Assembly: GCF_011752005.1 (NCBI RefSeq)
Contig: NZ_JAAIJZ010000005.1
Span: 6,115 to 70,114 of the forward strand
Direction of reading: 5' to 3'
Source of the DNA: Canibacter zhoujuaniae
GTDB taxonomy: Bacteria > Actinomycetota > Actinomycetes > Actinomycetales > Microbacteriaceae
Length of the DNA: 64,000 nt
Numbering within the stretch: position 1 is the stretch's first letter; the number at the start of each line of letters is the position of its first letter. Under the pieces are notes generated by a model. The model searched no databases and had not been told where the DNA came from. It saw nothing but the letters and a program-made list of their open reading frames with translations. Below are positions 1-8,330 of the stretch, piece after piece. Both the position numbers and the translations under genes were made by a program.

Positions 1-843
1 GTGAATGTGGTCGCCGTGGTGCACGTGGTGCTGATGCCCGGTGTCTTCGTGGCGAGTAGTGAGTTTGTGCGCGTCTATCTCAACAGTTGTGTCGTGGAAT
101 GTGGCCGCGACGTTTTCAAGGGTGAGCGCTTGGGCAATAGTGCCGAACGCGATCATACGCTGGTCGAGGAGCATCACGTGAGTGCAGGCATCTCGCGCTA
201 TCTCAAGGTCGTGCGTGCTCACAACAACGGCACATCCGCTCTCTCTAAGAGCTGTAATAGTGCGCAGTAAGGCGTCGCGATTGGGCCGGTCGAGACCGTT
301 AAACGGCTCATCTAGCAGCAGTAGGCGTGGTTTTGCGACGAGAGCGCGAGCAAGAATTGCACGCTGCTGCTGCCCGCCGGAGAGGTCTGAGAAAAGTTTT
401 TTCGCGTGCTCTGTCAGGCCTACAGTCGACAAGGCTTCACTGATGGCGGCTTTGCCGTTTTTTCCGATCGGTTGCAGCGCACGGCGGTGACTGTAGAGAC
501 CCATTGCGAGGACCTGCTGCACAGACACAGGAATCTGCAGGTTGCGACTGTCTGCTTGAGGCAGCAGCCCCAGTTGTTTGTTTGCGGATCCGGGCCGCAC
601 CCCGAGCACCTGCGCGCTGCCGCCAAGATGCTCAGTAAGCCCGGCGAGACCGTTCAGCAGCGTCGATTTTCCGCTGCCGTTTGGCCCGATTAAAGCAACC
701 GACTCGCCCGCATGCAGGGTGGCGGTGATGTTTGCTGCCGCTGCCCTGCCGGCGTAGCCAAAACTGGCGTCTCGCAGATCAACCACGGCTGCTGCCTGCG
801 CAGGCTTTCGTGGCGGGATCGGTCTTGTTAAAGTTTTACTCAT
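1..843 (-). CDS. Zinc/manganese-type ABC transporter ATP-binding protein, 3' end cut by window edge
   Basis: The open frame starts at ATG 843 on the minus strand and runs off the left edge without a stop, giving 281 codons. It shows a Walker A (GPNGSGKST), a Q-loop region, the signature LSGGQQQ, a Walker B (LLLLDEP) and a switch His (STHDLE), so it is a complete ABC ATPase core. The last visible residues are very His-rich (HQHHVHHGDHIH), which fits a metal importer. It lies 87 bp downstream of a His-rich metal-binding lipoprotein on the same strand, so the pair forms the start of a znuA-znuC(-znuB) operon whose permease is presumably beyond the edge. Zinc is more likely than manganese because of the His-rich tracts in both proteins; this is inference. 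Confidence 0.9.
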   Translation of the reverse strand, partial: MSKTLTRPIPPRKPAQAAAVVDLRDASFGYAGRAAAANITATLHAGESVALIGPNGSGKSTLLNGLAGLTEHLGGSAQVLGVRPGSANKQLGLLPQADSRNLQIPVSVQQVLAMGLYSHRRALQPIGKNGKAAISEALSTVGLTEHAKKLFSDLSGGQQQRAILARALVAKPRLLLLDEPFNGLDRPNRDALLRTITALRESGCAVVVSTHDLEIARDACTHVMLLDQRMIAFGTIAQALTLENVAATFHDTTVEIDAHKLTTRHEDTGHQHHVHHGDHIH

Positions 844-929
844 CTCGCTGTATCGCTTGACTGGGGTGTGAGGTTAGACAGTTCTCGAACAAGGTTGTGC
901 CAGATCGAATGCCGCCTTTTACTCCCGCA

Positions 930-2018
930 CTAGTTTGTGACTTCTTGTGGCACAGGAGAAGGATCGTATCCCCACGCCTGCAGGATATTTTCTGTGTTGG
1001 CGATCGTTGCCCCGATGTAGGTGTTTGCCGGCGGTTCTACACCGACAGCATCAGCATAAATCGGATCTGTGACAAGCACCACGTTTGCCTCGTTTGCAAC
1101 GGTTTTGCTGAGCCGATCACTAACGCTTGACTCAAAGAAGATAGCCTGCACACCCGATTTTTTAATGTTGGCAACAAGCTCGTTAATTTCCGCAGCACTC
1201 GGCTCGGAGTTATCTTCAAAGCTCGGGATCACGCTGCCAACAAACTCTATGCCATAACTGTCAAGGTAGTACAGGAGAGCATTATGGCTGCTCACAAACC
1301 GTTTTTTAGCAGGATCCACCTTCGCGAATTCTGACGCAATCCAGCTGTCAAGCGCAGCTAGTTTTTCACCATAGGCTGTCGCGTTTTCGTGATAGTACTC
1401 CCGGTTTTCTGGGTCTGCTTTACTCAGCGCCTCTGCAATTGGGTCAAGCATCTGCCGAGCCATTTTCGGTGCTGTCCAAATGTGCGGATTGACACCACCG
1501 TGATCGTGATCATGATCGTGATCGTGATCCTCAGCTTCGGTAGCGTGACCGTCGTGATCAGCTTCACCCTGCGCGGCAGATTTTGCGGTTATCTCTGCAG
1601 CGGCCTCTAGGTCTACAGCGTCTGCCGCCTCAACAATTTTGCCGTGAAAGCCACTCGATTTAATTGCCGAGTCGAGAAATTCTTCAAGCCCGACTCCGTT
1701 TAGAAAGAGAATGTCTGCCTCGCCGAGTGCGACTAGATCAGCTGGGGTTGGATCAAAATTGTGCGCACTGGCACCCGGTTTTAAAAGCCCGGTGAGTTGC
1801 ACACGATCACCGGCAATTTGCGCAACAAAGTCTTGCACCTGGGTGGTGCTCGCAACTACTTTAAGTTTGCCTTCTGCGCTGCCGCTACTCTGTGCTGCTC
1901 CGGTGTCAGAGGTGCCGCCTGTGGCGCATCCAGCAAGCGCGAGACCGCAGACTGCGAAAGCACCGATTAGGGTGGCGATTCTCTTTCGTAAACCGTTTTT
2001 TAGCATACCCTCCAGCAT
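930..2018 (-). CDS. znuA: Metal ABC transporter substrate-binding lipoprotein (ZnuA-like)
   Basis: A 362-residue protein of the cluster 9 (ZnuA/TroA) binding-protein family, which captures zinc or manganese outside the membrane. It has an N-terminal signal with lipobox (LALAGC), a fold-wide match to the family (VVASTTQVQDFV near the N-terminus, GVGLEEFLD, NPHIWTAPK, SHNALLYYL, FFESSVSD) and a His/Asp-rich loop of HDHDHDHDH around residues 155-175, typical of zinc proteins. ATG 2018 was kept as the start: a TATCAT hexamer lies 8 nt upstream, so a nearly leaderless transcript is possible. An in-frame ATG lies four codons downstream. It is the first gene of the operon with the ATPase at 1-843. 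Confidence 0.92.
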   Translation of the reverse strand: MLEGMLKNGLRKRIATLIGAFAVCGLALAGCATGGTSDTGAAQSSGSAEGKLKVVASTTQVQDFVAQIAGDRVQLTGLLKPGASAHNFDPTPADLVALGEADILFLNGVGLEEFLDSAIKSSGFHGKIVEAADAVDLEAAAEITAKSAAQGEADHDGHATEAEDHDHDHDHDHGGVNPHIWTAPKMARQMLDPIAEALSKADPENREYYHENATAYGEKLAALDSWIASEFAKVDPAKKRFVSSHNALLYYLDSYGIEFVGSVIPSFEDNSEPSAAEINELVANIKKSGVQAIFFESSVSDRLSKTVANEANVVLVTDPIYADAVGVEPPANTYIGATIANTENILQAWGYDPSPVPQEVTN

Positions 2019-2023
2019 ACCCC

Positions 2024-2042
2024 TTAATGATAATCGTTCACA
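2024..2042 (-). promoter_or_regulatory. Candidate Zur/Fur-family operator over the znuA -10 region
   Basis: On the minus strand the sequence GAACGATTATCATTA sits just upstream of znuA and includes the TATCAT that looks like the -10. It has the GA...ATTATCATT character of Fur/Zur-family boxes. Overlap with the -10 would suit repression when zinc is plentiful. The match is judged by eye. Confidence 0.4.
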
Positions 2043-2068
2043 AATAGCGGTAGCTTGGGGTAATAGTT

Positions 2069-2097
2069 TGGGGGTCCGAGTAACACCCGAACCCCCA
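2069..2097 (-). terminator. Hairpin after the giant surface protein gene
   Basis: GGGGGT at 2070-2075 pairs with ACCCCC at 2091-2096, extended inward by imperfect pairs. It lies 22 bp past the stop codon of the surface protein gene and before znuA. The U-tract is weak, so this is a probable rather than certain intrinsic terminator. Confidence 0.5.
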
Positions 2098-2118
2098 ACA
2101 ACTAACCTAGTCAGCTAG

Positions 2119-5100
2119 CTAGCTTTCCTGCTCCTCCTTGCGGCGACCGGCCACCAGCAGCACACCAGCAGCAAGCGCAACCAAGATCACACCGATCACA
2201 GCAAACTCACCACTAGAACCAGTGATAGCCAGACCAGGCTTCCGAGGCGCAGCCTTAATCGGCTCAGGCGACTTCACAAGCCCGAAATTAGCCTCAGCAG
2301 TCCACTCATTGCCCGCATCCAAGGTAACCGACCAGCCGTCAGCACCAAAACTGAACTCAAAACCAGCAGGCACAGTATCAGGATCAATCTTCACCGTGTA
2401 GCTACCAGGCTCAAGATCACCGAACTCAAAGAAACCATTCTCATCAGTCTCAGAAGTCCCGATCAGCTCACCCTGAGCATCGAAAAGGTTAACCTTCACA
2501 TTCGGGAAACCCTTACTTGGGTCAGGCAGATTACTGCGATCCGCATCATTCCAGACAGTGCCGGTCACCTTGCCAGCGCCAATCAGACCAAAGTCCTGCT
2601 GCTCAGCAGTCATCTGCTCAGGCGTAAGCTCTACCGAAAGCACCTCATCAGTGGTCAACTTGTAACCAGCAGGCACATCAACAATGCGCAAGGTGTACTC
2701 TCCCGGCCACAGCTTCTCAACTACATAACCGCCGTCTTTATCAGTAACCGCAGTAATCGGCTTACCTTCAGAGTCGAGCACCGGATTACCGTCAGCATCA
2801 TAAAGACCTACAACAACATTCTCGAAAGTATTCTCAGCCCCATCAAAAACACCGTCGCGATCACCGTCGTTGAAAATGCTGCCCGTAATAACGCCGGTGC
2901 CAACAACACCGAAGTCAATATCGCTACGCGCAACATCCTTACCACTGATAGTGAAGGTGTAGCTCTCGCCGCGTGAGTCGTCACGGCCGTTACCAGCATC
3001 AGCTGGCGAAGCCGTAAACCCAGCAGGCAAATCAAACTTCACAGTGTAGGTGCCGGCAGGCAGCTCATCAAAGCTGTACAGACCCTGCTCATTGGTAGTC
3101 GCAGTCAACGGCTCACCATCACCATTCAGCACAGGCTCACCCTTACGATCAAGCAGGTTCACAACTACACCCGCAAGACCAGGCTCAGCAGGATCCTGAA
3201 TTCCGTCACCGTCCTTATCGAGCCAGACACGGTCACCAACCCTAACCGGTTTCGCGTAACCAAAGTCACGATCGTTCACAACCATGCTTTCAGCAGACTC
3301 ATCGCTCAAAGCAACATCGTAAACACCACCGGCTGCTGGGCCAGAAGACTGCGAGTAGCCGGCAGGCAGAGTATCTGTCTTAACCCGCACCTGGTAATCA
3401 CCAGGAGCAAGATTAGCAAAACGATACCCACCAGCATCATTCGTCACAGCGGTAGCAATGACATTACCGGTAGCAGGATCAACCAGCTCAACAGTCACAC
3501 CATTGAACGGACCCTCACCGGCATCCTGCACACCGTCACCGTTGTCATCGTTGAAGAGCTTGCCGGTAATCACACCAGCATTCTTCACAGCAGCATCAAC
3601 GTCCAGACGCTCCTGACCAGAAACAACAGTCACAGGAGTAATAACACCCTCACCAGCATTCAGCTCAGCAAGCTTATTATCAGCGCCGGTCACAGTCGCG
3701 GCATACGCATTCTTAGAAGGCAGCACTAGCTTCACCTGATAGTCGCCAGGACGCAAGCCAGGGAAACTGTACTTCCCCTCAGCATCGGTGGTCACAACAA
3801 CAGGGTCACCAGCTGCATCGGTCACAGGGTCACCAGCTGCATTAAGCAGATGCACCTCAACACCAGCAATACCAGACTCACCAGCATCACGAACACCATT
3901 ATCGTTACCATCAAGCCAGACAGTATCACCAATAGAAGCAGGACGATAGAAACCAAAATCCTGATCCAAATTAGTCATCGCCGCAGGCGTAAGGCTCACA
4001 GTCCCCGAAGTCAAAGACAGCTCGCCCTCACCAGGACCAAACGACTGCACAAAACCATCAGGCTGAGCAACACGCACCTTGTAATCACCAGGCACAACAC
4101 GCTCAAAACGGTACTTACCATCAGCGCCAGTAACCGCGGTAACAGGCTCAGCCCCATCAGCCAGCACATTACCGTTCACATCAACCGGCTCACCAGCAGC
4201 GTTCAACAGCGTCACAACAACACCGGCAACACCAGGCTCACCAGCATCATGCTTACCGTTACCATTAGTGTCTTCAAAAACGAGATCACCAATAACACCA
4301 GCGCCAACAAAACCGAAATCAACACTGTTATTAGTCTCACCAGAAACCACAGTCACAGCGCTCTTATTCGGATTTGAATCAACCCCACGATCAGCCCCCT
4401 GCTCAGCAGACGCAGGAACATAACCAGCAGGAGTCTCATACTCAACGGTGTAAGCACCAGGACGCAAGCCAGGGAAACTGTACTTCCCCTCAGCATCCGT
4501 CTTCACAGACGCAACAGTCTTACCACCGGCATCAACAAGCTTGACAGTAACATCAGCAAGCGGACGCTCACCCGCACCCTGCACACCGTCATTATTCTCA
4601 TCAAGCCAGACAGTATCACCAATAGAAGCAGGCTGTAAGAACCCGAAATCAACACCGTTAAGGTCACCCTTAACACTGATCTTCCGTTCATTAGACTGCT
4701 TCGCACTGTTCAGCCACTCAGTCTCCGACTCAGGCAGACCAGCAGGGTTTACACGCACAGTGTAATCACCAAGCTCGACACCAGTGAACTTGTAGCTACC
4801 GTCCTCTGCTGTAACGGCAGTAGCAACAACCTCACCCTTGCCGTTGACCAACTCAACAGTCACACCAGCAAACCGCTGCTGCTCACCCTCATCGATAACA
4901 GCATCATCATCCGAGTCGTGCCACAGCGTGCCAGTAACAGCAGCACCAATCGTAAAGCACGCCTTGCTTTCAACAGGATCAGGAGTTTGCCTTGAAGTCA
5001 TCGTCGCAGTATTGCAAATTTCCTGGCCAGGCTCACCGGTAACTGTTGCGACAAGTTCCAAAGTCGCAGTGTTCGGGAATGTGCCTTCCTCACCCTGACG

Positions 5101-8100
5101 CACCAACGGGTCAAGCGGATCGGCGAGAGTCCACGTGAATGTCTCCGGATCAAAGGTGCCGTTATCGGCCTTTGTTTCCTCCTGTAGGAGTGTTAAGCCC
5201 GCTGGCAACTTATCGACCGCCACAATCCCTGATGCACGGCCCTGACCCTCATTATTGACGGTTAAGGAGTATCGCACTTTAGCGCCCTTTGACGCCGTAG
5301 TAGCATTTGTGCCCTGCCCGTCGATCACCCAACCCGGGTTGAGGCTCTTAGAGAACTTCAGATCTACCGGGAGCTGCAAACCCACCTTTGGAGGCTCTAC
5401 AGGGAGCAACCACCGATCATTCGCAGCCTGCTGCGCGGTTACAGCGAATGAGTTCCACGCAACGCCCTCCGCTTCGATTGGGGCCTTTATAGAAACTTCT
5501 GCAACCCACGTCTCTTGTGGCTTTAGCACAAGATCTTTATCAAACTGGATACGAATTGCATTAACACTGGACCAGTCTGTGATCTGATCTGCAGTCAACC
5601 ACTGTTGGTTAAAGTCTGCAGGGAGAGCGGCCGCTCCACCTGTGCCGGTAACTTCCTCACGCCACGGGTTATTTGATGTAGAGTAGCGCACCTCTGCGGT
5701 GACTCCGTTGCTTGCAATCTTGACTGGACCGGTCAAATCAGGCGTCCACTCAGATTCACGCGGCAGCATATGAGCAGGGCCAACACCGGTGTCACCAACG
5801 AATGGCAGCAGGTCATAAGCGATCACGTTTTTGAGTGGTGTATTACCCTCGTTAGTCACATTCAATCGGAAGGTGGCAGGGGCACCAAGATCTACGTAAC
5901 CGAAGTCAGGTGAGTTTTTAAACTCTTTATCACGAGAACCCTTAACCTGCTTCACACCACCGATGGCTGGTGAAGGTGCAACGGTGTAGTTTACAGATGC
6001 TTCACAGCCAACACGGTTAGGGTCACCAAGGTTTGCTTTATTATCAGCATCAGGCTCAGAGATTCCTCTACCTCTGTTGCAGATAGTTGGATCTGATTCA
6101 GTACCAATTCCCGTTGCAAAGCGATCGAATACCTGGAAGGTGTTCGTGTTTACACCCTCAGGAGCGCTTTTCCCTACTAAAGCATTAAAGGTCAGATAGA
6201 AGGAGCCGCCGCCTATGAATCCCATATCTTCAGGGAATGAGAAGCGCACCAACTGGCGGCCGGTGCCGTTCCAGTCATCAACTGTTTCAACATTGACATT
6301 GGCTGTAGTAAATTCCCTGTTGTTGAAAATTTGCGGGAGCTGCGCACGTGCACTTCGAAGTGACGTAAATGTCAAACCCTTAGGTAGCAGATCGGTGTAG
6401 ACAGGATAAGCCTTTTCAAGGCCGCTGTTACGAATATTTAATGAGAATCCAACAGTTTGCCCCGGCTGCAGGTTAGTTGAGCCGATAATTTCCTTCTCGA
6501 CACTGAAGCTTGGCCGAGGGTTGTTCTCAACACGCATGTAAGCGTTAGCAGTTGTTTCCCCTACAACAGCGCCCGTAGCTGGGTTTGTAAAGGTTGCGGT
6601 GGCAGTGTTTTCAACGATAACAGGCGCACCCTTACCCTTTGGCACATCTGCCCGCGCATACTGCGTTGAGTCTGGCGCAAACTCAGGAACAGTCGTTGCA
6701 GTGGTCGCCACCGCTTCAACTTGAGCCTGTTCAGCAACACCCAAGTCTGCTTGAACTTCCCACTTTGTAACAGCTTCGCCAGACGCCAACCCCTCAACCT
6801 TTAACGGTTCATCAGAGGTGATAACGCCCTGCCCGGTGTTGCCGAGATTGGTTACCCAGCTCACCTGCATCGAAGCCGCTGATTTACCAGCGCCGGCTCG
6901 TTTGAATGCAGTAATAATCGAGTCGGGATTCTTACAGTTAGTCGAACCGTCTTTCGGTGACACAAAACCGCACGGCACGTAGTCAACGGTGTGCACGTGA
7001 ATCGGCACGTTTCCGGTATTATTAGCCGAAACCGACCAAGACGACCGCAACTCAAGGCCACGCGCACTCACTGCCAAACTGTTACCGCTAACAGGATCAC
7101 CTGGAGAGCTAACCCCGTTCCACTTGGCAAAAATTCCACGCGGAGTTGGCGTTGTGAACGAGTGTGTTATCGTCCTTGTGTTGCTCGTTAAAAGCTCACC
7201 ACTTCCGAACTCTTTTGCGGTTGTTTTAGCAGTTAGAGTTACCTGCTGATTTATAAAGGACTCCGGGTAGACAACCTTCAAGGTGTAATCAGGTCGCCCA
7301 AGGTAGTCGCCACCCTCGTCATTGTCATTCCATTTTGGCCATGTGACTGTGTTAGTTTCCGGATCATACACACCACCGTGTGAGGCTTCGACGCTGGTAA
7401 CTCCGGCAGGAACAGTTACAACAGTTTCTACCTCGGTAAGCCCGATTGTGCCCGGTGTAATAATTCGGTTCTTATCTGGACTCACTGGGTTCTCAAGCTG
7501 CGTTGCCCCACTGCTGGGGGTGCGAGAAGCAACAACCCTATATTCAACCGGAGAGCCAACGGCTGGCGTAGCAGCAGTTGGCTGTGTAAAACTGGTTCCA
7601 ACGTAGGCTTCGCCCGTCACCGTTGTAGATGCAGTAGCAGTTGCAGGAGTGGCAACGTTGTCAGCGTCGACTGTAACCACAGGTGAGATTGTCGCCCCGT
7701 CCATAGTGTAAGGACGTGAAGTCTGCAGAGTAAAGTTCATCGTGCCAGATCTACCCGCCGGCACAGTGTCACTCATCTTCCATGTAATGGTTCTGGTCTG
7801 AGCGTTGTAAACAGGGTTGCCGGAGAAGCCGCCTGACGAAGGCGAAGCTGACACAAAGGTCGGGTGGCTCTTCTCAATATGTCGATCTGCCGGGCTCGGC
7901 ATATCGATGGGCACACTAACCGTCATTCCTGCACAGTCCACAGTGACTGAGCTACAGGCCCATGCAACCTGAAATGTCGCTTGCTCGCCCGAGCGAATGT
8001 TTGGATTCAACGCAGTCAAAGTAGCGTTAAGAGCAGCAGTGCCTGTTTGCGCCATCGCGGGGGCGACGGTACCAAAAGCCAAACTGCTGCCGATAAATAC

Positions 8101-8163
8101 AGCCGCTATAGCGCTTAAAGCTTTATGGAGGCTGCTTGAAAGAGGGGACTTTCTTCTAGGCAT
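2119..8163 (-). CDS. Giant cell-wall-anchored surface protein with DUF11-like and SdrD B-type repeats, LAITG sorting signal
   Basis: A protein of about 2010 residues with an N-terminal signal peptide (cleavage near PAMAQT), a large region of beta-sandwich/DUF11-like domains (about residues 30-1110), then eight SdrD B-type repeats. Each repeat opens with an acidic loop such as DENNDGV, DTNGNGK, DDNGDGV or DKDGDGI and contains a GxYxFxxLxPGxYxV core. These loops probably bind calcium and stiffen the stalk. The last repeat loop (DADRSNLPDPSK) is eroded. The C-terminus has LAITG, a hydrophobic helix and RRKEEQES, a class E-type cell wall sorting signal. I chose ATG 8163 because GGAA lies 9 nt upstream; ATG 8169 and TTG 8178 are alternatives. 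It is likely an adhesin. Confidence 0.9.
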   Translation of the reverse strand: MPRRKSPLSSSLHKALSAIAAVFIGSSLAFGTVAPAMAQTGTAALNATLTALNPNIRSGEQATFQVAWACSSVTVDCAGMTVSVPIDMPSPADRHIEKSHPTFVSASPSSGGFSGNPVYNAQTRTITWKMSDTVPAGRSGTMNFTLQTSRPYTMDGATISPVVTVDADNVATPATATASTTVTGEAYVGTSFTQPTAATPAVGSPVEYRVVASRTPSSGATQLENPVSPDKNRIITPGTIGLTEVETVVTVPAGVTSVEASHGGVYDPETNTVTWPKWNDNDEGGDYLGRPDYTLKVVYPESFINQQVTLTAKTTAKEFGSGELLTSNTRTITHSFTTPTPRGIFAKWNGVSSPGDPVSGNSLAVSARGLELRSSWSVSANNTGNVPIHVHTVDYVPCGFVSPKDGSTNCKNPDSIITAFKRAGAGKSAASMQVSWVTNLGNTGQGVITSDEPLKVEGLASGEAVTKWEVQADLGVAEQAQVEAVATTATTVPEFAPDSTQYARADVPKGKGAPVIVENTATATFTNPATGAVVGETTANAYMRVENNPRPSFSVEKEIIGSTNLQPGQTVGFSLNIRNSGLEKAYPVYTDLLPKGLTFTSLRSARAQLPQIFNNREFTTANVNVETVDDWNGTGRQLVRFSFPEDMGFIGGGSFYLTFNALVGKSAPEGVNTNTFQVFDRFATGIGTESDPTICNRGRGISEPDADNKANLGDPNRVGCEASVNYTVAPSPAIGGVKQVKGSRDKEFKNSPDFGYVDLGAPATFRLNVTNEGNTPLKNVIAYDLLPFVGDTGVGPAHMLPRESEWTPDLTGPVKIASNGVTAEVRYSTSNNPWREEVTGTGGAAALPADFNQQWLTADQITDWSSVNAIRIQFDKDLVLKPQETWVAEVSIKAPIEAEGVAWNSFAVTAQQAANDRWLLPVEPPKVGLQLPVDLKFSKSLNPGWVIDGQGTNATTASKGAKVRYSLTVNNEGQGRASGIVAVDKLPAGLTLLQEETKADNGTFDPETFTWTLADPLDPLVRQGEEGTFPNTATLELVATVTGEPGQEICNTATMTSRQTPDPVESKACFTIGAAVTGTLWHDSDDDAVIDEGEQQRFAGVTVELVNGKGEVVATAVTAEDGSYKFTGVELGDYTVRVNPAGLPESETEWLNSAKQSNERKISVKGDLNGVDFGFLQPASIGDTVWLDENNDGVQGAGERPLADVTVKLVDAGGKTVASVKTDAEGKYSFPGLRPGAYTVEYETPAGYVPASAEQGADRGVDSNPNKSAVTVVSGETNNSVDFGFVGAGVIGDLVFEDTNGNGKHDAGEPGVAGVVVTLLNAAGEPVDVNGNVLADGAEPVTAVTGADGKYRFERVVPGDYKVRVAQPDGFVQSFGPGEGELSLTSGTVSLTPAAMTNLDQDFGFYRPASIGDTVWLDGNDNGVRDAGESGIAGVEVHLLNAAGDPVTDAAGDPVVVTTDAEGKYSFPGLRPGDYQVKLVLPSKNAYAATVTGADNKLAELNAGEGVITPVTVVSGQERLDVDAAVKNAGVITGKLFNDDNGDGVQDAGEGPFNGVTVELVDPATGNVIATAVTNDAGGYRFANLAPGDYQVRVKTDTLPAGYSQSSGPAAGGVYDVALSDESAESMVVNDRDFGYAKPVRVGDRVWLDKDGDGIQDPAEPGLAGVVVNLLDRKGEPVLNGDGEPLTATTNEQGLYSFDELPAGTYTVKFDLPAGFTASPADAGNGRDDSRGESYTFTISGKDVARSDIDFGVVGTGVITGSIFNDGDRDGVFDGAENTFENVVVGLYDADGNPVLDSEGKPITAVTDKDGGYVVEKLWPGEYTLRIVDVPAGYKLTTDEVLSVELTPEQMTAEQQDFGLIGAGKVTGTVWNDADRSNLPDPSKGFPNVKVNLFDAQGELIGTSETDENGFFEFGDLEPGSYTVKIDPDTVPAGFEFSFGADGWSVTLDAGNEWTAEANFGLVKSPEPIKAAPRKPGLAITGSSGEFAVIGVILVALAAGVLLVAGRRKEEQES

Positions 8164-8270
8164 TATCATCAATTCCAATATTTAGATTTATGTAAGGCAA
8201 ATTAATCCTACGCCCAAGAAAGATAAATATAAAATCGGTAATTGCTCAAAAACACTCCCCCCCCCCGAAA
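8164..8270 (-). promoter_or_regulatory. Upstream region of the giant adhesin with a G10 homopolymer tract
   Basis: On the minus strand a run of ten G (C10 at 8257-8266 on plus) lies about 95 bp before the adhesin ATG. It is followed after 7 nt by TTGAGC, a possible -35, and then by an AT-rich stretch containing TATATTTATCT as candidate -10. A homopolymer at this place is a typical slipped-strand site for variable promoter spacing. The -35 and -10 assignments are tentative. Confidence 0.45.
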
Positions 8271-8290
8271 AACACAGAATTTAGGGCACA

Positions 8291-8322
8291 AAAAGGGGAG
8301 GGAGCCTTAGCCCCCTCCCCTT
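8291..8322 (-). terminator. Intrinsic terminator of the mmsA transcript
   Basis: AAGGGGAGGG (8293-8302) pairs with CCCTCCCCTT (8313-8322), a ten-base-pair stem. Read on the minus strand it is followed by a TTTTTGT tract. It lies 8 bp beyond the mmsA stop codon and separates it from the adhesin gene. Confidence 0.85.
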
Positions 8323-8330
8323 ACGCAAAA

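Noticed and set aside
1..270. Plus-strand open frame at the left edge
   Set aside because: It is the antisense of the ABC ATPase whose minus-strand frame is intact with all motifs.
1500..1535. Short GATCGTGATCATG-like simple repeat
   Set aside because: It encodes the His-Asp metal-binding loop of the lipoprotein, so the repetition is explained by coding.
3850..4377. 175-codon plus-strand open frame
   Set aside because: Low-complexity Thr/Asn/Ile product, opposite to the surface protein repeats; a shadow of biased codon use.
2800..4700. Regularly recurring segments resembling a repeat array or CRISPR
   Set aside because: They are the SdrD B-type coding repeats in one continuous frame; there are no short identical repeats with unique spacers.
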